A DNA stretch of 64,000 nucleotides from Diospyros lotus (Eukaryota > Streptophyta > Magnoliopsida > Ericales > Ebenaceae), in contig NC_068344.1 of assembly GCF_014633365.1 (NCBI RefSeq), forward strand, positions 32,739,170 to 32,803,169, given 5' to 3'. Shown here in pieces: positions 25,278 to 38,900 of the stretch (the stretch's first letter is position 1; each line of letters opens with the position of its first letter). The notes below the pieces were generated by a model, which did not search any database, was not told the origin of the DNA, and saw nothing but the letters and a program-made list of their open reading frames with translations. The position numbers and the translations under genes were made by a program.

Positions 25278-27484
25278 ATGGAAGGCAATGGAGTTCCCGG
25301 CCACAATCCGGCGATGGAGCCCGCTCCTCCAAAGAGTGTTCAAGAGATGTCCGCAGCCGGTGTTGAACCGCCGAAGGAATACATCGTTAGAGACAACAAG
25401 TTTGGCCAATTGGACAGTTCCCCGCCTTTGGCCCCAATTCCTGTGATTGATCTCAGTCTCTTCTCATCTGGTGGGGAAGAAGAAGGTGAGTTGGAAAAGC
25501 TGAGGTCGGCTCTGAGCTCTTGGGGCTGCTTCCAGGGTCGGATGATTGATTAATTGCTTTCATCTGGTCTTCTGTACTCTTTTTCCCTTTTTTCTCATTA
25601 GCTAGGGTTTACAATTGCTTTGAATCACAGGCGACGGACCACGGCATGCCTTCACAATTTCTGGACGAGGTGAGGGAAGTCATACAAGAATTCTTCAAGC
25701 TGCCAGGGGAAGAAAAGAGCAAGTACTCTCGGGCCGCCGGCGAGTCTGAAGGCTATGGACCGGACAAAGTCGTCTCGGAGAAGCAGGTTCTCGACTGGTG
25801 TGACCGGTTATCCCTCAGGATCTATCCGGAAGATAAGAGAAAACCAAAGCTCTGGCCGGAAAAACCAGAGGATTTCAGGTACTTCTATCTTCAATCGCAT
25901 TTGATTTCTCTTTCGTAAAGGTCGAGAATGTGTTTTTGACAGCCACATAACAGTCTTAGAAGCATGGGCCAGTTATAGGGAGCAGTGATAGTTTCTAGTT
26001 TTGTTTGTGTCAAAACTGTACCGTGGGAAGGTTTTATACCAAAATTACGAATTTTGTGGATTATCCAATTGCTGCGGATTCGTGGACGTAGAGATTGAGA
26101 TCTGACCACTTTAAAATTTTCGTGTTCTCTTTTCCTCTTGTTTTGCGTCTGATGTGTGCGATCCAAGTCCCAGATCAGATATTTGTATAATCAGTCATCT
26201 AAAGTAGTGAAGTGATGGATGATTTCAAATTTTGTGCTTGGAACAACTGTGCTGTGGGGGTCTTTTGTAGTTTCTCCACGAAAGTACAAATTTAGTGGGT
26301 TTTACTGTTTTGCAGGGAGAAAATTGTGGAATTCGCAGCAAATATCAAGTCTGTAATGGGTGTTATATTCAAAGCCATGGCAAGGTCACTGAAATTGGAG
26401 GTGGATAGCTTCTCAAAGCAGTTTGGGGAAAGAGCAATCATGCAAGGAAGGTTTATCCTCTACCCACCATGTCCAACACCGGACCAAGTATTTGGGCTTA
26501 AAGCTCATTCGGACAGATCAGGGATGACCATTCTGTTGCAAGACAGGGAAGTTCAAGGCCTGCAAGTTCTGAAAGATGATAAATGGCTCACTGTCCCCAT
26601 AATTTCTTATGCCCTTTTCGTCAACCTTGGCGATCAAATGCAGGTACTCTCTTGCCCTCTGTTTGGTGAAGATTTTTGTTTTCAAGTGCCTTTCTCTGTT
26701 CTGCAGAATTATCATTCAGAAAGTGAAATTGTTATGACCCAATCCCTTGTGGGTAGTCTAGAGGAGAGGTGTTAGTTATATGAATTGATTTATGAACCCA
26801 ATATAGTTAACTATAGCTCAATTCTTTTGGGTGAGCATTCATCATGTTATAAGTGGCATTAGAGTTACCCAGGATTGCTACTAAATGGGAGCCATGAAAT
26901 TGTGTTTAAAACTGATTTGGGTTGCATTGAGAAATAGATTTATAGCCTAACAAGGATGTTGGTGGAATTTAAATGAAAGAGTTTGCTACTACCCAATCCC
27001 ACATTAGTAATCTATTCTGAAAGTCTTTAGGACATATTATTTTTCTATGAATCCATAATTTGCCTTCAACTAACTCTTAGGATATTAAACAAGGTATTAT
27101 AAGTGATATCAGAGCTAACCTAATCTACTAAAAGGACACCATGAATTATGAAAAGGGGAGTTTGTCATGACCAAATTCTATATGGATAGTCTAGAGGGCA
27201 TGCCTTGAGTATATTATTTGATCCTATGAATCTAATAGTTACCAACAATAATATTTTTGGGTAAAAACCATGGTGGTATGATATGCCACTAACAAGAAAG
27301 GGGAAATGCATTTCAATGAACCATGTTCAGGGATCATTAAGATCTCTTTCAATTTGAACAAAACAAGATGTTACATTTGGTGGTTAAGAATGCATTTTTA
27401 CTATTAAAATTGTTTGTTGAATGCATGCAGATAATGAGTAATGGAATATTCAAGAGCCCAATGCACAGGGTGGTGAATCGATAA
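25278..27484 (+). pseudogene. 2-oxoglutarate/Fe(II) dioxygenase, truncated
   Basis: Similar to SRG1 / norcoclaurine-synthase-like dioxygenases of specialised metabolism. Pieces: 25278-25535, 25631-25878, 26316-26643, 27431-27484. The N-terminal domain has PPKEYIVRDNKFGQL and PIPVIDLSLF. The catalytic domain has YPPCPTPDQVFGLKAHSDRSG (iron ligands His and Asp in HSD) and the distal ligand His in SPMHRVV. A stop codon (27482-27484) follows directly after VVNR, removing the Arg-x-Ser 2-oxoglutarate-binding motif and the C-terminus, so about 305 residues remain of the usual 350. The exon 1 donor is also damaged: CAG is followed by GGTCGG, so splicing at GT shifts the frame. Using an upstream acceptor at 25601 would restore it, adding about ten residues. 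ATG 25278 is the first in frame. Probably a pseudogene, though transcription is possible. Confidence 0.8.
26730..27300 (+). mobile_element. TRIM-like element with three LTR copies
   Basis: Within intron 3 of the dioxygenase. Three diverged LTR-like segments start at 26730 (TGTTATGACCCAATCCC), about 26976 (GCTACTACCCAATCCC) and 27164 (TGTCATGACCAAATTC). The first two end in TATAA, followed by primer-binding-site-like sequence: GTGGCATTAGAG near 26853 and GTGATATCAGAGC near 27101. The second closely matches the initiator-Met tRNA complement (TGGTATCAGAGC). A purine-rich GAAAAGGGGAG precedes the third copy. No protein is encoded. The order LTR-internal-LTR-internal-LTR fits a tandem TRIM. Ends are approximate and no target duplication is certain. 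Confidence 0.6.
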
Positions 27485-28025
27485 CAGAACAAATCAGACC
27501 TCATCAAGCCGCCTACAAAATTTGTCTTCATCTCCAATCAGATGTTGGCTTCTTCTACACAAAAACTAGTAGTACTTTGGACCTCATCAAGGATGTATGT
27601 TTCACTATTTTTCAACAAATTTGTTACCTTCCCTCACTTCATGCGTAAGTGATTGCGTTCACTTCATCGATCTTTGCCTATACATGTATATATACACAAA
27701 TATATGAACTGATTTCTAATAATATTTTACTGATTTGTTGATTACGTAAGCAAATATGTATATAACTATACACACACACACACATATACATATATATATA
27801 TCAACCAAATTGCTTGTTTTGTTTTGTTGGGTTAGCAAACCAATGCGAGGTTACAATTTGTGGGTCTATATAGCCTCAGTCTTGGGCTCTAATTTCCAAT
27901 TTTAACCTTTATCCCCTCTAAGTTCATGTAAATTAACCCAATTTTGTGTTATTCATTCACAAAGAACAAAAATTGACTAGTCTCATGTTAACAGAAAATC
28001 ATTCACTTGAATAATTACTAAAATA

Positions 28026-28062
<37 letters not shown>

Positions 28063-29939
28063 GTAATTGTGCAATATAGAGGGTTTTTTTATTATTATTA
28101 TAACAATGAGAATAAGCAATCATCTTCTATAAACACCAAGATAATAAATGTACATTAGTATTCATAGACACATACAAAAATTTACACTAGAAAGATTTTA
28201 ATTTTAACTAACAAAGGCATCTATAACCGAAGCCAACACTTAGAAAGAGGATGGGTTATGATAATTTTATAATTCTTAATTACCTTATGATTAGTTACAA
28301 ATTCAAGTTGTAAAAATATTTTAAGATGGATTAAAGTTTTATATACCCTTGCGTTGACTCCATCCGCTTAGGGCATAACAGTACTACTCTGGACCAGAAG
28401 ATAGTATTGGTATTTGAAGTAATTTGAAAGTTGCTCTCAACCAAGGATTATATAATTTTTATCAAATTTTATTTTTAACTATAATATTTTGGATAATGAA
28501 ATTGAAGGCTGTACAAGTACTGGGTGCAAAATGAATAACCCATCAAGCATTTGATATTCTAATAAAAACTCTAATTACTTTATCATTTTTATCATATTTT
28601 CTTTATAAAAGTTTTGACAAAATAATATTTGTTATAAAAAGAAGTAAATTTTTGTAAAAGTATGTGTAGATTAAATTTGAATATGTGTAGCTAGCTTAGA
28701 TCCTTATTGTACTTTTTTTCTCCCAATTAGCTTAAAAATTTGAATATGAATGGAAATTGAGCAGGACAAGAGCGGATTTTGCTCACTTTTATCTCCAACT
28801 CTTTGTATCTGCTCTCATGTTTCAGTGGGAACAAATTTTTAACCATATTTTTTTTTCAAGGTAAAACAATAATTCTCAATCCACTTCTGATCAGTATTCT
28901 CAATCCACTTCAGATCAATTAAGAAAGAATAATAGACTGACCAGAAACTAACTGGTTTTTAGTTAAATTGGGGAATCAAATCATAAATAAAATGATTTGT
29001 TTTAGCTTAAACAACTGGGTGACTTGTTCTTTGAAGGCGTTTGGGTTAGATTAAATTATAGAAACTTGTAAACTCTAAAAACTTATTTAGTAATAAGCTA
29101 TTTGAATAAAATATGTTTTGACATGTGAATTATTTACTTACATGGTAAAACAAAAGTTTATAAACTATCAAGACAGCTAAAATGACCAAATATATAAAAA
29201 AAAAAAACAACACAAATCATATAATTTAGCAATAAACCAATCTTAGAGCAATTTTTAGGTCAGAAAAGATTTCTTCAAGTATAATTCACCATTATCACCA
29301 GGTAGAAGAGAAAATAACAAGAGAAAGAGAATGAAAAAAACAAAAAATAAAAATTAATTATAAAAAATATATTTTCTAATCCTTATATATAAATTATATA
29401 TATATTTTTCGTAGCTTTAGTATGTACTTCTAAAATTTATTTGATAATTCCAATTTTAGATTACCGTTTTGTTATAGTCATATTTTATCATAATTAAGTA
29501 TTGATATTACAAACTATCTTAGATGATTTGACAAACCAATATTAACAAAATAGTACTCTCTTCTCCCCCTCCAGCTTTTTTCTTTCTCCTGCTCTTAATT
29601 TCCTTAAGGAGGCCCATTAGTTTTTATTTCAAATGCTCCACCTCTCATTCCTCATTTTTCCCTCAAAATCTGGGACTTCTTTGATTTTGAAACTCCAAAT
29701 TTGGCACCAATATTGTTCTTTATCATCAACAATCCCACTGTACATCCTAAACGTGGAATAGTATGGCAATAACAAATCAACACTTCTTTAATTTTGATAA
29801 TTTTATTAGGGCCTATTTCATACTCATGCAAAACAACAAAGTGCATTGATAACATTATTATAACAACAAACTCCTTAAGAAAGAAGTTTAGTAGGATATA
29901 CATATAACAACATTAATTATTACTTCACTGGGGTGATTA
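27485..29939. other. Intergenic region with a 32-base G tract
   Basis: No gene is supported. 27485-27590 looks like degraded dioxygenase sequence. A CA/TA microsatellite lies at about 27771-27800. A run of 32 G occupies 28028-28059. The rest is AT-rich. The last part should be the 3' flank of the receptor-like protein gene read from the right. Confidence 0.6.
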
Positions 29940-32900
29940 TCAATATCTACGAAGAAAACCGATTTTGATTCTCCACATATTATCCACAACAAAGTAGTAG
30001 CTATAAGTGATGAAAACCTCAATAACATGGAACCATGCTCGTCTCCAATGTGGATTTATATACAAAATTCCCGCAATAGCTAGTAAAATAGCTATGTAAG
30101 ACCCCGCAAAGCTCATATAAAAAGTGTCCACATCAATAAAGTTGGATACCGCACTTGCATTATTATTGGCTGATGGAACTGATAGAGGTGAATCTATGCA
30201 ATTATTTCGTAATGGTTCTCCACAAAGAAATGGATTCTCAATATAACTACTTGAGTCGAAAGTTCCAAATTGGTTTGTTGCTTGAGGTATCCTTCCACTC
30301 AAGTTGTTATAAGACACATTGAATATCACCAGTGAGCACAGCTCAGTAAGTTGAGAGGGGATATTTCCATTCAAGTAGTTGTGAGAAAGATCCAAACTCT
30401 CTATATTCTGTAACTTGGAAAATGTTGTGGGGATTCCTCCAATCAAGTTGTTGTGGGAGAGGTTCAGTGCTTTGATTTTGCTAAGGTTGCCAATTTCAGG
30501 TGGTATGTGGCCAACCAATTTGTTATTGGAGAAATCAATTGCTGAAAAAAGTAACATAGGCTCTCCTGTGTAGGGCAAGGTCATTCCTTTGGTTGTGAAC
30601 TCCATTAATTGTGATGAGAAAAGTCCTCTCCCTATGAGCATGAGATCGTAGATGATATAAGTTGAGTAACCACGATGACTATAAATCTTTAAGTCAGGCT
30701 TTAGGGGTACTTCAATATACTCTGAACTATAAAAATAACTATTTTCTAGCTCAAATGTGAGGTTATTCAAGCAACGAGGAATGCTGCCCGACAACTTATT
30801 AAAAGAAAGATCAATCAAGGTTAATCTAGACAAGTGGCACATTTGATATGGGATATTACTTTCAAAGTGGTTATTTTTCAAGATAAGAATGTTTAACCAG
30901 GAAAGACTGTTGATCCAATTTGGAATGCTGCCATTAAAATGGTTATTTGAAAGATCTATCATGTTTATCCCACACGTTAATTGATGGAACACTTCCGGAA
31001 ATGGTCCATTTAGCCTATTATTGGATAGTTGAATTTGATTTAGGTTTTTCACATTGAAGCAAGATGGTATTATCCCAGTGAAATTATTGTTAGAAAGATC
31101 TAATAGTCTTAGACTATCAAATTGACAAAACTCAATAGGAAACTCACCTTCAAGATGATTATGGCTAAGATTCAATAGTCCCAAGGCACTACTATTGGAT
31201 AAGTTATGTGGGATTTTTGTGAACTTATTATCACCCAAATACAAGGCCTTTAAGTTTGGCAAGTTATTTTGAGGGGGTAGTATAGGGCCCGTCAAGCTGT
31301 TGCTTGATAGTTTTAGCACATTCAAGAAGCCACAACCCATTGCCAAATGTATAGGAATTTTACCGAATAATTGGTTATTTGACAAGTCTAGCATATATAG
31401 AGAGGTTAAGTCACCGAATGAAGATGGAATCTCGCCTTCAAAGTTATTTCTAGACATGTTTAGCAATTTTAACTTGGGGAAAGAACTACCAATCTTGTAT
31501 GGGATGGCACCATAGAAATTATTGTTGGAGATATCTAATATTACAAGTTCTATCATTGGAGATGAGGGCAATTGGAAAGGTTCATAAAATGAATTATTTG
31601 TCAGGGTAAGTGTTAGTAGTCCGGTATTGTTCTCCAACAACGACCTTGGGGATGTTCCTCCAAAATCAAATCCAGAAAACTCAACAATTTTGAGTTGATT
31701 TTGATATAATAAAAAGTTGGGTAGAGACATGGGAGTGTTTCTCCCATGTTTAGAAGTAGAAAGATGGATTTGAAGCAATTGGAAATTTGGGATTGAGCCA
31801 AGAATGTCCTCTTCTTCCAAAAATTCGTTGTTGACACTTTCGAGTACTGTAAGTTTGGAGTGGTTGTAATATGATTTGAATGAGATTGGGACTAGAAAAT
31901 TGTTATTTGAAAGCATAAGATATTCTAAGGATATGATATTGGCAAGAGGAGACAATGCAATATTCCCAATAAATTGGTTGTCAGAGATATCCAGAAACCT
32001 AAGAGATGTCAAGTTTCCCAAGCACCTAGGCAACTGACCCCCTAGTCCATTAGAGCTCAAATCAATCTCTTGAAGAGTCTTCAATTCACACAAACCTTGA
32101 AAAAAAAAGAAAAGCGAGTTAGATAGTTATCAAGAACAATATATAAACATCTCTCTCTATCTTTGAATTAAAATATAAAACTATATATTTATATCAAATT
32201 ACTAATTTGTTAAGTAAAAAAAAATTATATTTTGTTTTCTTTACCTTGATGATTGGGCAGGGTCCCCGTGAGTCTTGAATTAGTCAATGACAAAACTTGA
32301 AGTGATGTCATGGCACCAATGCTTGAAAGAAAATCATTAGGTACGGTAGCACCGAGCAAGTACAATTCTTCCAAGTGGCTTACATTTTCTAAGTCTGTAC
32401 AATGAGGAGGAAAACGTTGAACAAATGCGTGACTAGAATTTGATAAGAAAGATTTTATGTTTTAGCTAAAAGAGCTAAAACATGTGAAAAACACTGTTCA
32501 AAATTTTTAGTAATTAAAATTTTTGATTATTTTTATTAATGTATCAAATGTATGCTCATTTGTTTTGATCCCTATAATTGCGCCCAACAATTGTTGAAGG
32601 ACAGTTTAACCAAGAGATGAATAGGAAAGTACTTTTATCATAAGCTCATTAAATAATGAAATTGAGAATAGTACACATTAGGTTTGGAGCATAACACATT
32701 GCAGGTGTAATTGCATTTTCATTATTTTAGCCACATGATATACAATAATAATGATTTTATTGTTAAATTTTAATAGAAAGTGTTTCATACCTTGAGTAGA
32801 AATACTTTCGTTCATGTAATTCTCAGATAAATCCAATATTTTCAACGAAGAAAATTCTTTTAAAGAAGACCATAGGATGTTGGTTATCGAATTACCAGAT

Positions 32901-35900
32901 AAATCAAGAACTTCTAGATTCGTCAACTTTGATTCCTGATTCAAACCTGTTCAATTAATTATCAACTTTGAAATTAAAGTACAGAAATAACCTTAAAATC
33001 TTCGACTAAGAGGAAAGATGAAAATATAGTTTTAAACAATGCTAATTTCAAATAAACATATATATGTTTAGAAATCTTGTACATCATAGGCATAATTTAT
33101 AAATTTAAAATTATTATGCATAAAAATTATAATTTGTAAAGCCTTATTTCACAAAAAAATATATATATTTTTGTGATATATTAATTAAATACAACAAAAC
33201 ATCTTTCTTTGCATAGTACACACATATATATGCACAGTTATACTTAGAGAAAGGAATATATGCCCCATCGAGTGGTTATATAGTGAAAAAATAGTTATTT
33301 TATACACTTTTTACTCAATATTTTATATTTATAACTCATAATATTTATCCTATTGTATATGTATTACAAAATATTTATATTTATTTTAAAATTAAATTAT
33401 ATTTTGTTGTGTTATAGGAAAAAGTTCATTAAAAAGCCTAAAAATCCAGAATAATTTTTTGAGCTAAAAGACATAAATTTTCCAAATGTGAGGATCCCAC
33501 TTAAACGAGCAAACTAAATAATTTCGATATCCGAAAATCTTTTTAAATATAGCAAGTAATTATCTATAAAGAATTCTAATTTTAAAATAATTTCAGAATA
33601 TTAGGATAATCATTATGTATAAGAAATTTTATCTCTGAAAAAAGCAAGATAAACATCATGCAAAAGCAAGATAAACATCATGCATAACAGTTCTAATCAC
33701 AATCAGACTAGAAATAATCAAGATAGGCGCTATCTACACAGAATCTTAATTTTAGATTGATTAAGATTACTCTATATTCTTCTATAAATAAGTAGATATT
33801 CATTCGTAAAAATATAAATTTTTTATACTAGTTTCAATATATTTTTTATTACATTCAGTATTTAACTTAAATATTGGAGTACGCCATCTAATTGTTACTT
33901 TTTATAAATTTAGATGATTTGACAATAATATTTTTAATTAAATAAATATATTATTATATCTATGAAACATCAATTGGCGTTATTAGTAAAAAAACGCCCA
34001 AAAAAATCTAAGAGTATTACAATTGTAGACAATGCAACAAGATTCTAAGATGGAGAGTATGCAAATCCTCAAATTGGATATATAATGTACTCCGTGTCTT
34101 AATCCATATTATATTATATAATTTTGGCATCTACGACTGTTTCGGTTATTTAAATATACTCTACAAAGCTTCTCATGGAAGCTGGGTTTGAAGAAAGAAG
34201 CTGTTAAGCATCTATTGTACATATTATATTTGTTAAGCATATGTATATATTGTACATATTATATTATATTATGAGAAGAAGCTTGGATTAGAAGGGGAAG
34301 ACCCAGAAGCCCCCAACAGAAAGGGCGGGACAATGGCCGCGACAGCGGCAGGCCGATGGCCGCAGCACGCGGTGGAGGATCGAGGCAAGACCGCGGACGA
34401 CCGGCGGCGGAGGGTGAAGCAGTCGTCACAGAAGCCCGAACGCTGGCGGTGATGCTCGGCGGAAAACAAAGGCGGCGACCGCAGTAGCGACCAACGAAGA
34501 GCCGACACCGGCGACACGGAAGCAAGCAGCGATAGTAACGAAGGGACAACCGATGGCAAGAACGAATCGAAGTCGTGGAAGGCTATTTGACGGTGGCCAC
34601 GGAGGACCGGCGATCTCGAGAAACCGGCCAGATGCGTAAGACCGTCGAAGTAAAGGTAGGCAAAGGCGGAAGAAACCCAGTTAAGAAGAAGTCCCAACAG
34701 AAGAGGCCAACACGACCGGTGGTGGAGCACGACCGCGGGAGATCGACGGCCAAGATGCGACGCCGGAGAACGAAGCAACGCTGGAGATAGGCGGTCGCGG
34801 CCAATCTGACGGACGGCAACCTTTCAACTTCTCGCCCGCAATTCGATCCAAGCTACGGCGATGGCGAGTCCAACGCGAGCGATGGCCACGTGAGACCGGC
34901 CTGGCCGCGACGATGGTGAAACCAATGGCGGCGATGGCCACGCGAGATCGTTCGGGTGAATAACGGTGGGTAGATCGGCGACATGGCCGACGGAAGGCAA
35001 TCTACGGCGGCGATGGCAATGTCAGATGGAAGAACCGACGATGGCGGCGACGATCGATTAACGCAATAGAAGAAGGAACGACTGGCGGTGATTTCACAAG
35101 ACTGTCCGACCGATGGCAGCGTCAGGCGGTGAGGCGAGGACGACCAACGGCGTCGGGCAGCGAGGCTAGCAGCGGCGACAAGAATGAAGAAGAAGAAGAA
35201 GCAGGCGGGGGACAAAGAATGGAGACGAAGAAAGAAAAAAAAAAAAAAGCAATCACAATAATTTCGGGAGAAAATACAATCATACAAAAAAAAAAGAGGA
35301 AATTAATTTCTGGGAGTTCAAAATTAACCACTCCTAGAAACAGCGAAACAGCCGGGAAGGGAACAAAAATACAAGCGCGTCCGCCATTGTGCAGATGACT
35401 TAGTCAAGGCACATCTTCTGGCACGTCGAACTATCCAAATAAAATGTTGATATTCTCTAATTACAGACATAAGTGTTATACTTAATTACAAAAATAAAAT
35501 ATAGATATTATATCTTTAATTGCGAATATTGATGTTATATTGAATTGTAAATGTAAAATATGAAGTGCTGAAAATGTGAGAATAATCTATTATAAGAAAT
35601 CAAGGCAAATCATGATATAATCTACTTTTCAATTCTAGAAGCTTGAATATATTAGCTTATAACTTGTAGTTTTTCACAATATTATTTATTTTTAATTTTT
35701 TTATAAGTCTGATTTTTGTTTACTTTTGTTTGTATTATAGGGATTTTAAATTTTTCCTAACACTCAATCATATAATATTAGTAGGAAGACATTGAGAGTT
35801 AATGGAGTGCTTAAAGGGGGTAATGGCATGTTTAATGTTTCAGTAAAAATAATATTTTAATGTTATTGTTAAAGTTAATAGTTCCCTAAATTCTATTGTT

Positions 35901-38900
35901 GCAATTAGTTTCTTATTTAATAATTAAATTAATAATTAAATCAGAGCTCACAACTCTCATTCTCTTTGAAGGGATATTTAATATTGTAAAAAATTGCTTT
36001 AACTAAGTTGAATGGATATCTAATATTGCAAAAAATTACTTTAACTAGGATGTGATAGTTGAAAGAAACTTACTTGTCAATTCAACCGAGCTTTCTAAGC
36101 TATTCCATCCAAGTTATAGAAACTTTAAAGATGAAATTCCACCAATAAATTCTAGAATTTTAGAATTATTATTGATCTCGTTTCCAAACAAATCAAGAAC
36201 TTCAAGATTGATCAGTGTAGAAAGTTTTTTAAAACTTGTAAATGAGATAGAATTAATAAATAGTCTTGTCCAAACTTGAAGAAATAAGAACTAAAAAAAA
36301 TAATAAAAAAATATAAAAAATTATTGAATACAAATATTATGTTCGTGTAATTAGTATCTTATTTAATAATTAAATTAGAGCCCATAACTCTCCTTCTCAT
36401 TGAAGAGATGTCTAATATTATAAAAAATTGCTTTAACTATGTAAAGATTAAAAAAAAAAACTAAATTAATTAATTTAATTAAATTATATATATAATAATT
36501 AAAAAAAAGAAAAAAATATATAAAGAAAATGGGGAGGCGCTCGGCACCCCCCCCCCAAACAGAAATTAAAACTCTCTTTCTCTCTCTTATTTTCTCTTGC
36601 TCCCTCTGGGATTTTCGTCGATTCCAAGCGATCGAACCGTTGATCTTCAATTCGACTTCATTTTTACCGTTAAAGCGCCCCCGATCTACAAAGAGGTAAG
36701 TATTTTGGCTCCATCTTTTCGGTTTTCCTTGCTGTTTTCGTGAAATGTGGGTTGAGGCGCGATGGGGCTTTTGGCCGGATGTTTGAGGTTAGATCTACGA
36801 AGATCCGACCATTGGATTTCTTTGATTCTTGGATATGTTGGTCGGTTTTCTTGAGGGAGTTGGGTGGCGGTCTTGGATCGCCGGAAATCGCCGGCCACGG
36901 TGGCCGACGACGTTGGCAGTTTATTTGTCCATTTTGGCCGAGAGTTTGACTCTAGATCTACGAAGATCTAGTCGTCCGATCTTTCCCATTTTTGGGTATG
37001 TTGCTCTCATTGGTGTTGCGCACCTCGGGGTAGTCTCCGATCGTTGGAAAAATGGCCGGCGGCCGGCGAACGGTAATGGCCAGATTTCGCCCTTATTTTG
37101 GCCGAAAATTAATTCTTAGATCTATTAAGATCTGACTGTCCGATAGGTTTCATTTTAAGATATGTCGTTATTCGTGGCGAGGGCTTCGTATCGGTATATT
37201 GATCGGCCATTTTTAGCCGGCCAGCGGTGGTCGCCGGCGGCGACAGTTTGTTGGGAAGAAAAAGAAAGAAAAGAAAAGGAAAGAAAAGAAAAGAAAATAA
37301 AAGAATAAAAGGAAAGAAAATAAAAATAAATAAAATATGAGAAAAAAAAAGGAAATGAGGGTTTTTGGGGTTGGGCGTGTCGAGTTAGGTTTTGGCCTAG
37401 GATGGCGGGCCCGATTGGGTTATAGGATGGCCCAATGTGTTAGGCATGACTGATCCAGTTGTGGCAGCCCTTGGGCTGGCCCACTCGGCTTGTTCTCCCC
37501 TGTCGCTTGTCCGTGGACCTAGGATGACTTGGTTAGGTTGGTCCTACTCAGGATATCGAGGTTGGTCTAATTTGGGTTCTTTTTAGGTCTCCTAGAATTG
37601 GTGATATGATTGGCGAGTTATTTTGTTGATCAGAGTCCTAAGGACGAAGCCCTATTAGATGACTCGAGGCCGAGTAAGACTGACCTCGAGTGCGTTCTAG
37701 GCGAGCCTATGATGATGACGTGAGTTTATTTCGAATCTTAATTTCTGATGGATTCCTTCTATTCTGAGGCTAGAATATTGCAATTTATTCCTTTTAAACC
37801 ATTTATTAAATTATTAATTAATTATTAAGTTTTTAAAAAAATTTATCAATTTAGTTATAAATATAAATATATATGTATTTTTGATAAAAGAGGAATTTAG
37901 ATAAAAAAATATATTATTTATATTAAAAGAAAACTAATTTATGGGTAAATATAGAAATATATATATATATATATATTATGTTATTGCAGCCTATAAGCGG
38001 GTGTGTAGTTCCACTATACACTTACGCGTAACAAGCAAGGCGAGACATGATGACGTAGTCGATGGCTTAGCTCGACGAATTTCATGATGCTAGATTTGAG
38101 TATTGTGCGGGCCAAGGTATAAAATAATCAATTCAGGGTGTTAGGTAATGGTTAGGATTTTCGGTAATTTCATTTCGTCGTACTCTTGTTACTTAAATGT
38201 GACCACCTCATTCTATTTATTGTAGGCTCGGATTCTCAGGACTTTGTTCGATCTTCTCCCCAGACTCGGACTTGAGTCATTATTTCCCAGGCGAGTAGAC
38301 AGGATATGTTATGTTTACCTTATATTATGCACGTATATACTGTTTCATGCATAAAGATTATAAATTTGTACAGATTTTTATATGCATAACTTGTACATGA
38401 TTTCTATATGCGGATCCTAGAAAAATACTCTTAAATGTTCTAACTTGCATGAAATATTTTCATTCTACTAGGAGAGACATAAATTGAAAGATACCCTAAT
38501 TGATTTCTTGTCTTGAGAATGTGAAATATTGCATGATTTGGTGTATTTTAGACACCAAATGAAATGATAAATGATTATGACTTGTGCATAAATTAGGGTA
38601 TCATTTGCATTATTATTAGATGACTATCTAGTAGATTCCCTGGTGACTCACAGCAGGAAAAGATCATGGTACTATGAGGCTTGGCATGCCAAGGCCATAA
38701 GAGACATGGATAGTATGTTTCAACACTGTTATCACGTGGGCCATTATGATGATATTGTGTGATGATGATGTATGTGCTGATATATATATTTGTGTGCATG
38801 TGTATATAGGCGTTAGGTCAGTTTCTACTAGTGTGTCCTCAGAATCAGTGCATGCATCTCATACAAAAGTATATGGGACTTAGGTGGTTAGAGAACAACT

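Noticed and set aside
27302..27306. GAAAT as the right target duplication of the TRIM-like array
   Set aside because: It matches 26725-26729 but does not abut an LTR terminus, so it is probably coincidence.
34259..35398. Several 70-169 codon open frames in the GC-rich block
   Set aside because: Frames overlap on both strands, follow triplet-like GC composition and show no domain; they are treated as composition artefacts.
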